A stretch of 64,000 nt of DNA from Vespula vulgaris. Taxonomy: Eukaryota; Arthropoda; Insecta; Hymenoptera; Vespidae. A model generated the notes under the pieces. It had not been told where the DNA came from. It did not search any database and was given only the letters and a program-made list of their open reading frames with translations. The stretch covers positions 9,324,900 to 9,388,899 of the forward strand of contig NC_066586.1 of NCBI RefSeq assembly GCF_905475345.1, written 5' to 3'. Position 1 is the stretch's first letter; each line of letters starts with the position of its first letter. The position numbers and the translations under genes are program-made. Positions 36,311 to 50,435 of the stretch are shown here, piece after piece.

Positions 36311-39300
36311 CGTTAATAGAATTAAATGTACATTAAGAAACAAACAATTGGAAGAGTGTCCTGCCTTCCGTTCGAGATATATCGAACTCCAGAAGAGGGA
36401 AAGGAATACTATAAGGTCCACGTTAATAGAATTAAATGTACATTAAGAAACAAGCAATTAGAAGAGTGTCCTGCCTTCCGTTCGAGATATATCGAACTCC
36501 AGAAGGCGGAAAGGAATACGATAAGGTCCACGTTAATAGAATTAAATGTACATTAAGAAACATGCAATTAGAAGAGTGTCCTGCCTTCCGTTCGAGATAT
36601 ATCGAACTCTAGAAGGCGGAAAGGAATACGATAAGGTCCACGTTAATAGAATTAAATGTATAGTAAGAAACAAGCAATTAGAAGAGTGTCCTGCCTCCCG
36701 TTCGAGATATATGGAACTCTAGAAGGCGGAAAGGAATACGATAAGGTCCACGTTAATAGAATTAAACGTACATTAAGAAACAAGCAATTAGAAGAGTGTC
36801 CTGCCTCCCGTTCGAGATATATCGAACTCCAGAAGGCGGAAAGGAATACGATAAGGTCCACGTTAATAGAATTAAACGTACATTAAGAAACAAGCAATTA
36901 GAAGAGTGTCCTGCCTCCCGTTCGAGATATATCGAACTCCAGAAGGCGGAGAGGTATACAGTAAGGTCCACGTTAATAGAATTAAATGTACATTAAGAAA
37001 CATGCAATTAGAAGGGTGTCCTGCCTCCCGTTCGAGATATATGGAACTCTAGAAGGCGGAAAGGAATACGATAAGGTCCACATTAATAGAATTAAATCTA
37101 CATTAAGAAACATGCAATTAGAAGAGTGTCCTGCCTCCCGTTCGAGATATATCGAACTCCAGAAGGCGGAGAGGTATACAGTAAGGTCCACGTTAATAGA
37201 ATTAAATGTACATTAAGAAACAAGCAATTAGAAGAGTCTCCTGCCCTCCGTTCGAGATATATCGAACTCCAGAAGACGGAAATGAATACTATAAGGTCCA
37301 CGTTAATAGAATTAAATGTACATTAAGAAACAAGCAATTAGAAGAGTCTCCTGCCTTCCGTTCGAGATATATCGAACTCTAGAAGGCGGAAGGGAATACG
37401 ATAAGGTCCACGTTAATAGAATTAAATGTACATTAAGAAACAAGCAATTAGAAGATTGTCCTGCCTCCCGTTCGAGATATATCGAACTCCAGAAGGCGGA
37501 AAGGAATACAATAAGGTCCACGTTAATAGAATTAAATGTACATTAAGAAACAAGCAATTAGAAGAGTCTCCTGCCCTCCGTTCGAGATATATCGAACTCC
37601 AGAAGACGGAAATGAATACTATAAGGTCCACGTTAATAGAATTAAATGTACATTAAGAAACAAGCAATTAGAAGAGTGTCCTGCCTCCCGTTCGAGATAT
37701 ATCGAACTCCAGAAGGCGGAAAGGAATACAATAAGGTCCACGTTAATAGAATTAAATGTACATTAAGAAACAAGCAATTAGAAGAGTCTCCTGCCCTCCG
37801 TTCGAGATATATCGAACTCCAGAAGACGGAAATGAATACTATAAGGTCCACGTTAATAGAATTAAATGTACATTAAGAAACAAGCAATTAGAAGAGTCTC
37901 CTGCCTTCCGTTCGAGATATATCGAACTCTAGAAGGCGGAAAGGAATACGATAAGGTCCACGTTAATAGAATTAAATGTACATTAAGAAACATGCAATTA
38001 GAAGAGTGTCCTGCCTTCCGTTCGAGATATATCGAACTCTAGAAGGCGGAATGGAATACGATAAGGTCCACGTTAATAGAATTAAATGTACATTAAGAAA
38101 CAAGCAATTAGAAGATTGTCCTGCCTCCCATTCGAGATATATCGAACTCCAGAAGGCGGAAAGGAATACAATAAGGTCCACGTTAATAGAATTAAATGTA
38201 CATTAAGAAACAAGCAATTAGAAGAGTGTCCTGCCTCCCGTTCGAGATATATCGAACTCCAGAAGGCGGAAAGGAATACGATAAGGTCCACGTTAATAGA
38301 ATTAAATGTACATTAAGAAACTAGCAATTAGAAGAGTGTCCTGCCTCCCGTTCGAGATATATCGAACTCCAGAAGGCGGAAAGGAATACAATAAGGTCCA
38401 CGTTAATAGAATTAAATGTACATTAAGAAACAAGCAATTAGAAGAGTGTCCTGCCTCCCGTTCGAGATATATCGAACTCCAGAAGGCGGAAAGGAATACG
38501 ATAAGGTCCACGTTAATAGAATTAAATGTACATTAAGAAACAAGCAATTAGAAGAGTCTCCTGCCCTCCGTTCGAGATATATCGAACTCCAGAAGACGGA
38601 AAGGAATACGATAAGGTCCACGTTAATAGAATTAAATGTACATTAAGAAACAAGCAATTAGAAGAGTGTCCTGCCTCCCGTTCGAGATATATCGAACTCT
38701 AGAAGGCGGAAAGGAATACGATAATGTCCACGTTAATAGAATTAAATGTACATTAAGAAACATGCAATTAGAAGAGTGTCCTGCCTTCCGTTCGAGATAT
38801 ATCGAACTCCAGAAGGCGGAAAGGAATACAATAAGGTCCACGTTAATAGAATTAAACGTACATTAAGAAACAAGCAATTAGAAGAGTGTCCTGCCTCCCG
38901 TTCGAGATATATCGAACTCCAGAAGGCGGAAAGGAATACGATAAAGTCCACGTTAATAGAATTAAATGTACATTAAGAAACAAGCAATTAGAAGAGTGTC
39001 CTGCCTTCCGTTCGAGATATATCGAACTCTAGAAGGCGGAAAGGAATACGATAAGGTCCACGTTAATAGAATTAAATGTACATTAAGAAACATGCATTTA
39101 GAAGAGTGTCCTGCCTTCCGTTCGAGATATATCGAACTCCAGAAGACGGAAAGGAATACTATAAGGTCCTAGTTAATAGAATTAAATGTACAGTAAGAAA
39201 CGAGCAATTAGAAGAGTGTCCTGCCTCCCGTTCGAGATATATCGAACTCCAGAAGGCGGAAAGGAATACGATAAGGTCCACGTTAATAGAATTAAATGTA

Positions 39301-41183
39301 CATTAAGAAACAAGCAATTAGAAGAGTGTCCTGCCTCCCGTTCGAGATATATCGAACTCCAGAAGGCGGAAAGGAATAAAATAAGGTCCACGTTAATAGA
39401 ATTAAATGTACATTAAGAAACAAGCAATTAGAAGAGTGTCCTGCCTCCCGTTCGAGATATATCGAACTCCAGAAGGCGGAAAGGAATGCAATAAGGTCCA
39501 CGATAATAGAATTAAATGTACATTAAGAAACGTGCAATTAGAAGAGTGTCCTGTCTTCCGTTCGAGATATATCGAACTCTAGAAGGCGGAAAGGAATACG
39601 ATAAGGTCCACGTTAATAGAATTAAATGTACATTAAGAAACTAGCAATTAGAAGAGTGTCCTGCCTCCCGTTCGAGATATATCGAACTCCAGAAGGCGGA
39701 AAGGAATACAATAAGGTCCACGTTAATAGAATTAAATGTACATTAAGAAACAAGCAATTAGAAGAGTCTCCTGCCCTCCGTTCGAGATATATCGAACTCC
39801 AGAAGACGGAAAGGAATACTATAAGGTCCACGTTAATAGAATTAAATGTACATTAAGAAACAAGCAATTAGAAGAGTGTTCTGCCTCCCGTTCGAGATAT
39901 ATCGAACACCAGAAGACGGAAAGGAATACTATAAGGTCCTAGTTAATAGAATTAAATGTACAGTAAGAAACAAGCAATTAGAAGAGTGTCCTGCCTCCCG
40001 TTCGAGATATATCGAACTCCAGAAGGCGGAAAGGAATACGATAAGGTCCACGTTAATTGAATTAAATGTACATTAAGAAACAAGCAATTAGAAGAGTGTC
40101 CTGCCTTCCGTTCGAGATATATCGAACTCCAGAAGGCGGAAAGGAATACAATAAGGTCCACGTTAATAGAATTAAACGTACATTAAGAAACAAGCAATTA
40201 GAAGAGTGTCCTGCCTACCGTTCGAGATATATCGAACTCCAGAAGGCGGAAAGGAATACAATAAGGTCCACGTTAATAGAATTAAACGTACATTAAGAAA
40301 CAAGCAACTAGAAGATTGTCCTGCCTCCCGTTCGAGATGTATCGAACTCCAGAAGGCGGAAAGGAATACAATAAGGTCCACGTTAATAGAATTAAATGTA
40401 CATTAAGAAACAAGCAATTAGAAGAGTGTCCTGCCTTCCGTTCGAGATATATCGAACTCTAGAAGGCGGAAAGGAATACTATAAGGTCCACGTTAATAGA
40501 ATTAAATGTACATTAAGAAACATGCAATTAGAAGATTGTTCTGCCTTCCTTTCGACATATATCGAACTCCAGAAGGCGGAAAGGAATACAATAAGGTCCA
40601 CGTTAATAGAATTAAACGTACATTAAGAAACAAGCAACTAGAAGATTGTCCTGCCTCCCGTTCTAGATATATCGAACTCCAGAAGGCGGAAAGGAATACA
40701 ATAAGGTCCACGTTAATAGAATTAAATGTACATTAAGAAACAAGCAATTAGAAGAGTGTCCTGCCTTCCGTTCGAGATATATCGAACTCCAGAAGGCGGA
40801 AAGGAATACAATAAGGTCCACGTTAATAGAATTAAACGTACATTAAGAAACAAGCAACTAGAAGATTGTCCTGCCTCCCGTTCGAGATATATCGAACTCC
40901 AGAAGGCGGAAAGGAATACAATAAGGTCCACGTTAATAGAATTAAATGTACATTAAGAAACAAGCAATTAGAAGAGTGTCCTGCCTCCCGTTCGAGATAT
41001 ATCGAACTCCAGAAGGGGAAAGGAATACGATAATGTCCACGTTAATAGAATTAAACGTACATTAAGAAACAAGCAACTAGAAGAGTGTCCTGCCTCCCGT
41101 TCGAGATATATCGAACTCCAGAAGGCGGAAAGGAATACGATAAGGTCCACGTTAATAGAATTAAATGTACATTAAGAAACATG

Positions 41184-42833
41184 CAATTAGAAGAGTGTCC
41201 TGCCTTCCGTTCGAGATATATCGAACTCCAGAAGGCGGAAAGGAATACAATAAGGTCCACGTTAATAGAATTAAACGTACATTAAGAAACAAGCAATTAG
41301 AAGAGTGTCCTGCCTACCTTTCGAGATATATCGAACACCAGAAGACGGAAAGGAATACTATAAGGTCCTAGTTAATAGAATTAAACGTACATTAAGAAAC
41401 AAGCAACTAGAAGATTGTCCTGCCTCCCGTTCTAGATATATCGAACTCCAGAAGGCGGAAAGGAATACAATAAGGTCCACGTTAATAGAATTAAATGTAC
41501 ATTAAGAAACAAGCAATTAGAAGAGTGTCCTGCCTACCGTTCGAGATATATCGAACTCCAGAAGGCGGAAAGGAATACAATAAGGTCCACGTTAATAGAA
41601 TTAAACGTACATTAAGAAACAAGCAATTAGAAGAGTGTCCTGCCTACCGTTCGAGATATATCGAACTCCAGAAGGCGGAAAGGAATACAATAAGGTCCAC
41701 GTTAATAGAATTAAACGTACATTAAGAAACAAGCAATTAGAAGAGTGTCCTGCCTTCCGTTCGAGATATATCGAACTCTAGAAGGCGGAAAGGAATACGA
41801 TAAGGTCCACGTTAATAGAATTAAATGTACATTAAGAAACATGCAATTAGAAGAGTGTCCTGCCTCCCGTTCGAGATATATCGAACTCCAGAAGGCGGGA
41901 AGGAATACGATAAGGTCCACGTTAATAGAATTAAATGTATATTAAGAAACAAGCAATTAGAAGAGTGTCCTGCCTCCCGTTCGAGATATATCGAACTCCA
42001 GAAGACGGAAAGGAATACGATAAGGTCCACGTTAATAGAATTAAATGCACATTAAGAAACAAGCAATTAGAAGAGTGTCCTGCCTCCCGTTCGAGATATA
42101 TGGAACTCCAGAAGGCGGAAAGGAATACAATAAGGTCCACGTTAATAGAATTAAATGTACATTAAGAAACAAGCAATTAGAAGAGTCTCCTGCCCTCCGT
42201 TCGAGATATATCGAACTCCAGAAGACGGAAAGTAATACTATAAGGTCCTAGTTAAAAGAATTAAATGTACAGTAAGAAACAAGCAATTAGAAGAGTTTCC
42301 TGCCTCCCGTTCGAGATATATCGAACTCCAGAAGGCGGAAAGGAATACGATAAGGTCCACGTTAATAGAATTAAATGTACATTCAGAAACAAGCAATTAG
42401 AAGAGTGTCCTGCCTCCCGTTCGAGATATATCGAACTCTAGAAAGCGGAAAGGAATACTATAAGGTCTACGTTAATAGAATTAAATGTACATTAAGAAAC
42501 AAGCAATTAGAAGAGTGTCCTGTCTCCCGTTCGAGATATATCGAACTCCAGAAGGCGGAAAGGAATACGATAAGGTCCACGTTAATAGAATTAAATGTAC
42601 ATTAAGAAACAAGCAATTAGAAGAGTGTCCTGCCTCCCGTTCGAGATATATCGAACTCCAGAAGGCGGAAAGGAATACGATAAGGTCCACGTTAATAGAA
42701 TTAAATGTACATTAAGAAACAAGCAATTAGAAGAGTGTCCTGCCTCCCGTTCGAGATATATCGAACTCCAGAAGGCGGAAAGGAATACGATAAGGTCCAC
42801 GTTAATAGAATTAAATGTACATTAAGAAACAAG
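41184..42833. repeat. 15-mer (1,650-bp) higher-order repeat, copy 1
   Basis: The order of rare tags is cctacctttcg with aacaccagaag (41,311), gttctagat (41,430), aatgtatatt, aatgcacatt, tatggaactcc (42,109), agtaatactataagg, gttaaaagaa (42,251), acattcagaaac (42,370), agaaagcgg and ctgtctcccg (42,510). All recur at +1,650. Confidence 0.89.
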
Positions 42834-44386
42834 CAATTAGAAGAGTGTCCTGCCTTCCGTTCGAGATATATCGAACTCCAGAAGGCGGAAAGGAATACAA
42901 TAAGGTCCACGTTAATAGAATTAAACGTACATTAAGAAACAAGCAATTAGAAGAGTGTCCTGCCTACCTTTCGAGATATATCGAACACCAGAAGACGGAA
43001 AGGAATACTATAAGGTCCTAGTTAATAGAATTAAACGTACATTAAGAAACAAGCAACTAGAAGATTGTCCTGCCTCCCGTTCTAGATATATCGAACTCCA
43101 GAAGGCGGAAAGGAATACAATAAGGTCCACGTTAATAGAATTAAATGTACATTAAGAAACAAGCAATTAGAAGAGTGTCCTGCCTACCGTTCGAGATATA
43201 TCGAACTCCAGAAGGCGGAAAGGAATACAATAAGGTCCACGTTAATAGAATTAAACGTACATTAAGAAACAAGCAATTAGAAGAGTGTCCTGCCTACCTT
43301 TCGAGATATATCGAACACCAGAAGACGGAAAGGAATACTATAAGGTCCTAGTTAATAGAATTAAACGTACATTAAGAAACAAGCAATTAGAAGAGTGTCC
43401 TGCCTTCCGTTCGAGATATATCGAACTCTAGAAGGCGGAAAGGAATACGATAAGGTCCACGTTAATAGAATTAAATGTACATTAAGAAACATGCAATTAG
43501 AAGAGTGTCCTGCCTCCCGTTCGAGATATATCGAACTCCAGAAGGCGGGAAGGAATACGATAAGGTCCACGTTAATAGAATTAAATGTATATTAAGAAAC
43601 AAGCAATTAGAAGAGTGTCCTGCCTCCCGTTCGAGATATATCGAACTCCAGAAGACGGAAAGGAATACGATAAGGTCCACGTTAATAGAATTAAATGCAC
43701 ATTAAGAAACAAGCAATTAGAAGAGTGTCCTGCCTCCCGTTCGAGATATATGGAACTCCAGAAGGCGGAAAGGAATACAATAAGGTCCACGTTAATAGAA
43801 TTAAATGTACATTAAGAAACAAGCAATTAGAAGAGTCTCCTGCCCTCCGTTCGAGATATATCGAACTCCAGAAGACGGAAAGTAATACTATAAGGTCCTA
43901 GTTAAAAGAATTAAATGTACAGTAAGAAACAAGCAATTAGAAGAGTTTCCTGCCTCCCGTTCGAGATATATCGAACTCCAGAAGGCGGAAAGGAATACGA
44001 TAAGGTCCACGTTAATAGAATTAAATGTACATTCAGAAACAAGCAATTAGAAGAGTGTCCTGCCTCCCGTTCGAGATATATCGAACTCTAGAAAGCGGAA
44101 AGGAATACTATAAGGTCTACGTTAATAGAATTAAATGTACATTAAGAAACAAGCAATTAGAAGAGTGTCCTGTCTCCCGTTCGAGATATATCGAACTCCA
44201 GAAGGCGGAAAGGAATACGATAAGGTCCACGTTAATAGAATTAAATGTACATTAAGAAACAAGCAATTAGAAGAGTGTCCTGCCTCCCGTTCGAGATATA
44301 TCGAACTCCAGAAGGCGGAAAGGAATACGATAAGGTCCACGTTAATAGAATTAAATGTACATTAAGAAACAAGCAATTAGAAGAGT
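42834..44386. repeat. 15-mer (1,650-bp) higher-order repeat, copy 2
   Basis: Follows copy 1 directly and matches it to 44,386. One stretch differs: 43,290-43,360 carries cctacctttcg, aacaccagaagacgg and the cctagtt junction where copy 1 (41,640-41,710) has the ordinary version. The variant stretch equals the one at 42,961, one pattern away, which looks like a conversion tract within the repeat. Confidence 0.88.
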
Positions 44387-44387
44387 T

Positions 44388-45298
44388 TCCTGCCTCCCGT
44401 TCGAGATATATCGAACTCTAGAAAGCGGAAAGGAATACGATAAGGTCCACATTAATAGAATTAAATGTACATTAAGAAACGAGCAATTAGAAGAGTGTCC
44501 TGCCTCCCGTTCGAGATATATCGAACTCCAGAAGGCGGAAAGGAATACGATAAGGTCCACGTTAATAGAATTAAATGTACATTAAGAAACAAGCAATTAG
44601 AAGAGTTTCCTGCCTCCCGTTCGAGATATATCGAACTCTAGTAAGCGGAAAGGAATACGATAAGGTCCACGTTAATAGAATTAAATGTACATTAAGAAAC
44701 AAGCAATTAGAAGAGTGTCCTGCCTCCCGTTCGAGATATATCGAACTCTAGAAAGCGGAAAGGAATACTATAAGGTCCACGTTAATAGAATTAAATGTAC
44801 ATTAAGAAACAAGCAATTAGAAGATTGTCCTGCCTCCCGTTCGAGATATATCGAACTCTAGAAAGCGGAAAGGAATACGATAAGGTCCACATTAATAGAA
44901 TTAAATGTACATTAAGAAACGAGCAATTAGAAGAGTGTCCTGCCTCCCGTTCGAGATATATCGAACTCCAGAAGGCGGAAAGGAATACGATAAGGTCCAC
45001 GTTAATAGAATTAAATGTACATTAAGAAACAAGCAATTAGAAGAGTTTCCTGCCTCCCGTTCGAGATATATCGAACTCTAGTAAGCGGAAAGGAATACGA
45101 TAAGGTCCACGTTAATAGAATTAAATGTACATTAAGAAACAAGCAATTAGAAGAGTGTCCTGCCTCCCGTTCGAGATATATCGAACTCTAGAAAGCGGAA
45201 AGGAATACTATAAGGTCCACGTTAATAGAATTAAATGTACATTAAGAAACAAGCAATTAGAAGATTGTCCTGCCTCCCGTTCGAGATATATCGAACTC
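44388..45298. repeat. 4-mer (440-bp) higher-order repeat, two copies
   Basis: 44,388-44,827 and 44,828-45,267 carry the same four monomers in order: agaaagcgg with acattaatag, cgagcaattag, aactctagtaagcgg, and agaaagcgg with aatactataa. The copies differ at gagtttcc against gattgtcc at the start, and the match ends near 45,298. Confidence 0.85.
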
Positions 45299-46325
45299 CA
45301 GAAGGCGGAAAGGAATACGATAAGGTCCACGTTAATAGAATTAAATGTACATTAAGGAACAAACAATTAGAAGAGTGTCCTGCCTCCCGTTCGAGATATA
45401 TCGAACTCTAGAAAGCGGAAAGGAATACTATAAGGTCCACGTTAATAGAATTAAATGTACATTAAGAAACAAGCAATTAGAAGAGTGTCCTGCCTCCCGT
45501 TCGAGATATATCGAACTCCAGATGGCGGAAAGGAATACGATAAGGTCCACGTTAATAGAATTAAATGTACATTAAGAAACAAGCAATTAGAAGAGTGTCC
45601 TGCCTCCCGTTCGAGATATATCGAACACTAGTAAGCGGAAAGGAATACGATAAGGTCCACGTTAATAGAATTAAATGTACATTAAGAAACAAGCAATTAG
45701 AAGAGTGTCCTGCCTTCCGTTCGAGATATATCGAACTCTAGAAGGCGGAAAAGAACACGATAAGGTCCACGTTAATAGAATTAAATGTACATTAAGAAAC
45801 AAGCAATTAGAAGAGTGTCCTGCCTCCCGTTCGAGATATATCGAACTCCAGAAGGCGGAAAGGAATACGATAAGGTCCATCTTAATAGAATTAAATGTAC
45901 ATTAAGAAATAAGCAATGAGAAGATTGTCCTGCCTCCCGTTCGAGATATATCGAACTCCAGAAGGCGGAAAGGAATACGATAAGGTCCACGTTAATAGAA
46001 TTAAATGTACATTAAGAAACAAGCAATTAGAAGAGTGTCCTGCCTCCCGTTCGAGATATATCGAACTCTAGAAAGCGGAAAGGAATACGATAAGGTCCAC
46101 GTTAATAGAATTGAATGTACATTAAGAAACAAGCAATTAGAAGAGTGTCCTGCCTTCCCTTCGAGATATATCGAACTCCAGAAGGCGGAAAGGAATACGA
46201 TAAGGATCTCATTAATAGAAATAAATGTCCATTAAGAAACAAACAATTGGAAGAGTGTCCTGCCTTCCCTTCGAGATATATCGAACTCCAGAAGGCGGAA
46301 AGGAATACGATAAGGATCTCATTAA

Positions 46326-47284
46326 TAGAAATAAATGTCCATTAAGAAACAAGCAATTAGAAGATTGTCCTGCCCTCCCTTCGAGATATATCGAACTCCA
46401 GAAGGCGGAAAGGAATACGATAAGGATCTCATTAATAGAAATAAATGTCCATTAAGAAACAAGCAATTAGAAGAGTGTCCTGCCTTCCCTTCGAGATATA
46501 TCGAACTCCAGAAGGCGGAAAGGAATACGATAAGGATCTCATTAATAGAAATAAATGTCCATTAAGAAACAAGCAATTAGAAGATTGTCCTGCCGTCCCT
46601 TCGAGATATATCGAACTCCAGAAGGCGGGAAGGAGTACGATAAGGTCCACGTTAATAGAATTGAATGTACATTAAGAAACATACAATTGGAAGAGTGTCT
46701 TGCTTTCCGTTCGAGATATATCGAACTCCAGAAGGCGGAAAAGAATACGATATGGTCCACGTTAATAGAATTAAATGTAGATTAAGAAACAAACAATTGG
46801 AAGAGTGTCTTGCCGTCCGTTCGAGATATATCGAACTCCAGAAGGCGGAAAGGAATACGATAAGGATATCATTATTAGAAATAAATGTCCATTAAGAAAC
46901 AAGCAATTAGAAGATTGTCCTGCCCTCCCTTCGAGATATATCGAACTCCAGAAGGCGGAAAGGAATACGATAAGGATCTCATTAATAGAAATAAATGTCC
47001 GTTAAGAAACAAGCAATTAGAAGAGTGTCCTGCCTTCCCTTCGAGATATATCGAACTCCAGAAGGCGGAAAGGAATACGATAAGGATCTCATTAATAGAA
47101 ATAAATGTCCATTAAGAAACAAGCAATTAGAAGATTGTCCTGCCGTCCCTTCGAGATATATCGAACTCCAGAAGGCGGGAAGGAGTACGATAAGGTCCAC
47201 GTTAATAGAATTGAATGTACATTAAGAAACATACAATTGGAAGAGTGTCTTGCTTTCCGTTCGAGATATATCGAACTCCAGAAG
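46326..47284. repeat. 5-mer (550-bp) duplication, both copies
   Basis: 46,326-46,734 matches 46,876-47,284. The copies share gattgtcctgccctccc, gattgtcctgccgtccc and the catacaattgg with gctttcc monomer. Copy 2 has the private aatgtccgttaag at 46,994. Confidence 0.83.
46600..47012. repeat. Dispersed shared block, partner at 54,742-55,154
   Basis: The same succession occurs at offset 8,142: catacaattgg with gctttcc, gatatggtcc, aatgtagatt (46,784 and 54,926), aggatatcattatt and aatgtccgttaag. Five rare marks in the same order over about 410 bp make common descent clear. Confidence 0.84.
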
Positions 47285-49145
47285 GGGGTAAGAAATACGA
47301 TAAAGTCCACGTTAATAGAATTGAATGTACATTAAGAAACAAGCAATTAGAAGAGTGTCCTGCCTCCCGTTCGAGATATATCGAACTCTAGAAAGCGGAA
47401 AGGAATACGATAAGGTCCACGTAAATAGAAATAAACGTACATTAAGAAACAAACAATTGGAAGAGTGTCTTGCGTTCCGTTCGAGATATATCGAACTCCA
47501 GAAGGCGGTAAGGAATACGATAAGGTCCACGTTAATAGAATTGAATGCACATTAAGAAACAAGCAATTAGAAGAGTGTCCTGCCATCCGTTCGAGATATA
47601 TCGAACTCCAGAAGGCGGAAAGGAATACGATAAGGTCCACGTTAATAGAATTGAATGTACATTAAGAAACAAGCAATTGGAAGAGTGTCTTGCCTTCCGT
47701 TCGAGATATATCGAACTCCAGAAGGCGGGAAGGAGTACGATAAGGTCCACGTTAATAGAATTGAATGTACATTAAGAAACAAGCAATTAGAAGAGTGTCC
47801 TGCCTCCCGTTCGAGATATGTCGAACTCCAGAAGGCGGAAAGGAATACGATAAGGATCTCATTAATAGAAATAAATGTCCATTAAGAAACAAGCAATTAG
47901 AAGAGTGTCCTGCCTTCCCTTCGAGATATATCGAACTCCAGAAGGCGGAAAGGAATACGATAAGGTCCACGTAAATAGAAATAAACGTACATTAAGAAAC
48001 AAACAATTGGAAGATTGTCTTGCGTTCCGTTCGAGATATATCGAACTCCAGAAGGCGGTAAGGAATACGATAAGGTCCACGTTAATAGAATTGAATGCAC
48101 ATTAAGAAACAAGCAATTAGAAGAGTGTCCTGCCATCCGTTCGAGATATATCGAACTCCAGAAGGCGGAAAGGAATACGATAAGGTCCACGTTAATAGAT
48201 TTAAATGTACATTAAGAAACAAACAATTGGAAGAGTGTCTTGCGTTCCGTTCGAGATATATCGAACTCCAGAAGGCGGTAAGGAATACGATAAGGTCCAC
48301 GTTAATAGAATTGAATGCACATTAAGAAACAAACAATTGGAAGAGTGTCTTGCCTTCCCTTCGAGATATATCGAACTCCAAAAGGCGGAAAGGAATACGA
48401 TAAAGTCCACGTTAATAGAATTGAATGTACGTTAAGAAACAAGCAATTAGAAGAGTGTCCTGCATTCCCTTCGAGATATATCGAACTCCAGAAGGCGGAA
48501 AGGAATTCGATAAGGATCTCATTAATAGGAATAAATGTCCATTAAGAAACAAGCAATTAGAAGAGTGTCCTGCATTCCCTTCGAGATATATCGAACTCCA
48601 GAAGGCGGAAAGGAATACGATAAGGATCTCATTAATAGAAATAAATGTCCATTAAGAAACAAACAATTGGAAGAGTGTCTTGCCTTCCGTTCGAGATATA
48701 TCGAACTCCAGAAGGCGGAAAGGAATACGATAAGGTCCACGTTAATAGAATTGAATGTACATTAAGAAACAAGCAATTAGAAGAGTGTCTTGCGTTCCGT
48801 TCGAGATATATCGAACTCCAGAAGGCGGTAAGGAATACGATAAGGTCCACGTTAATAGAATTGAATGCACATTAAGAAACAAACAATTGGAAGAGTGTCT
48901 TGCCTTCCCTTCGAGATATATCGAACTCCAAAAGGCGGAAAGGAATACGATAAGGATCTCATTAATAGAAATAAATGTCCATTAAGAAACAAGCAATTAG
49001 AAGAGTGTCCTGCATTCCCTTCGAGATATATCGAACTCCAGAAGGCGGAAAGGAATACGATAAGGATCTCATTAATAGAAATAAATGTCCATTAAGAAAC
49101 AAACAATTGGAAGAGTGTCCTGCATTCCCTTCGAGATATATCGAA

Positions 49146-50435
49146 CTCCAGAAGACGGAAAGGAATACTATAAGGTCCTAGTTAATAGAATTAAATGTAC
49201 ATTAAGAAACAAGCAATTAGAAGAGTCTCCTGCCTCCCGTTCGAGATATATCGAACTCCGGAAGGCGGAAAGGAATACAATAAGGTCCACGTTAATAGAA
49301 TTAAATGTACATTAAGAAACAAGCAATTAGAAGAGTGTCCTGCCTCCCGTTCGAGATATATCGAACTCCAGAAGGCGGAAAGGAATACGATAAGGTCCAC
49401 GTTAATAGAATTAAATGTACATTAAGAAACAAGCCATTAGAAGAGTCTCCTGCTTTCCGTTCGAGATATATCGAACTCCAGAAGACGGAAAGGAATACTA
49501 TAATGTCGACGTTAATAGAATTAAATGAACATTAAGAAACAAGCAATTAGAAGAGTGTCCTGCCTCCCGTTCGAGATATATCGAACTCTAGAAGGCGGAA
49601 AGGAATACAATAAGGTCCACGTTAATAGAATTAAATGTACATTAAGAAACAAGCAATTAGAAGAGTCTCCTGCTTTCCGTTCGAGATATATCGAACTCCA
49701 GAAGACGGAAAGGAATACTATAATGTCGACGTTAATAGAATTAAATGAACATTAAGAAACAAGCAATTAGAAGAGTGTCCTGCCTTCCGTTCGAGATATA
49801 TCGAACTCCAAAAGGCGGAAAGGAATACGATAAGGTCCACGTTAATAGAATTAAATGTACATTAAGAAACAAGCAATTAGAAGAGTGTCCTGCCTCCCGT
49901 TCGAGATATATCGAACTCCAGAAGGCGGAAAGGAATACAATAAGGTCCACGTTAATAGAATTAAATGTACATTAAGAAACAAGCAATTAGAAGAGTCTCC
50001 TGCTTTCCGTTCGAGATATATCGAACTCCAGAAGACGGAAAGGAATACAATAAGGTCCACGTTAATAGAATTAAATGTACATTAAGAAACAAGCAATTAG
50101 AAGAGTGTCCTGCCTCCCGTTCGAGATATATCGAACTCCAGAAGACGGAAAGGAATACTATAAGGTCCTAGTTAATAGAATTAAATGTACATTAAGAAAC
50201 AAGCAATTAGAAGAGTGTCCTGCCTCCCGTTCGAGATATATCGAACTCTAGAAGGCGGAAAGGAATACGATAAGGTCCACGTTCATAGAATTACAAGTAC
50301 ATTAAGAAACAAGCAATTAGAAGAGTGTCCTGCCTCCCGTTCGAGATATATCGAACTCCGGAAGGCGGAAAGGAATACTGTAAGGTCCACGTTAATAGAA
50401 TTAAATGTACATTAAGAAACAAGCAATTAGAAGAG
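49146..50435. repeat. Family A domain, short
   Basis: About 12 A monomers with agtctcctgctttcc plus gacggaaagg (49,446, 49,666, 49,996), aatgtcgacgtt with aatgaacatt (49,503, 49,723) and attacaagtacatt (50,290). It is flanked on both sides by mosaic sequence with gcattccc. Confidence 0.88.

Larger units (their letters stand above)
36311..46105. repeat. Large family A domain
   Basis: Nearly 9.8 kb of A monomers without B 5' ends. Recurrent haplotypes are the linked agtctcctgc-cctcc-gacgg-aatgaatact set (37,281, 37,611, 37,831), catgcaattag with aactctagaa, caagcaactag with gattgtcctgc (40,301, 40,631, 40,851), cctagtt with acagtaag, and agaaagcggaa (42,431 onward). One monomer near 41,015 lacks a base (gaaggggaaagg). 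Confidence 0.91.
46106..49145. repeat. A/B mosaic domain
   Basis: Starts abruptly with gaatgtacatt at 46,111 after the long A domain. It carries runs of B 5' modules with gattgtcctgccctccc, the aggatatcattatt monomer (46,861), acgtaaatag with aaacgtacatt (47,419, 47,969) and aatgcacatt monomers. It ends with gacggaaagg and the cctagtt junction at 49,150-49,180. Confidence 0.88.

Noticed and set aside
36311..46105. The long A domain as a separate satellite family or an inserted foreign segment
   Set aside because: Its monomers share phase, orientation and core with the rest and use the same haplotypes as 1-4,905 (agtctcctgc-cctcc-gacgg, catgcaattag). It is a homogenised part of the same array.
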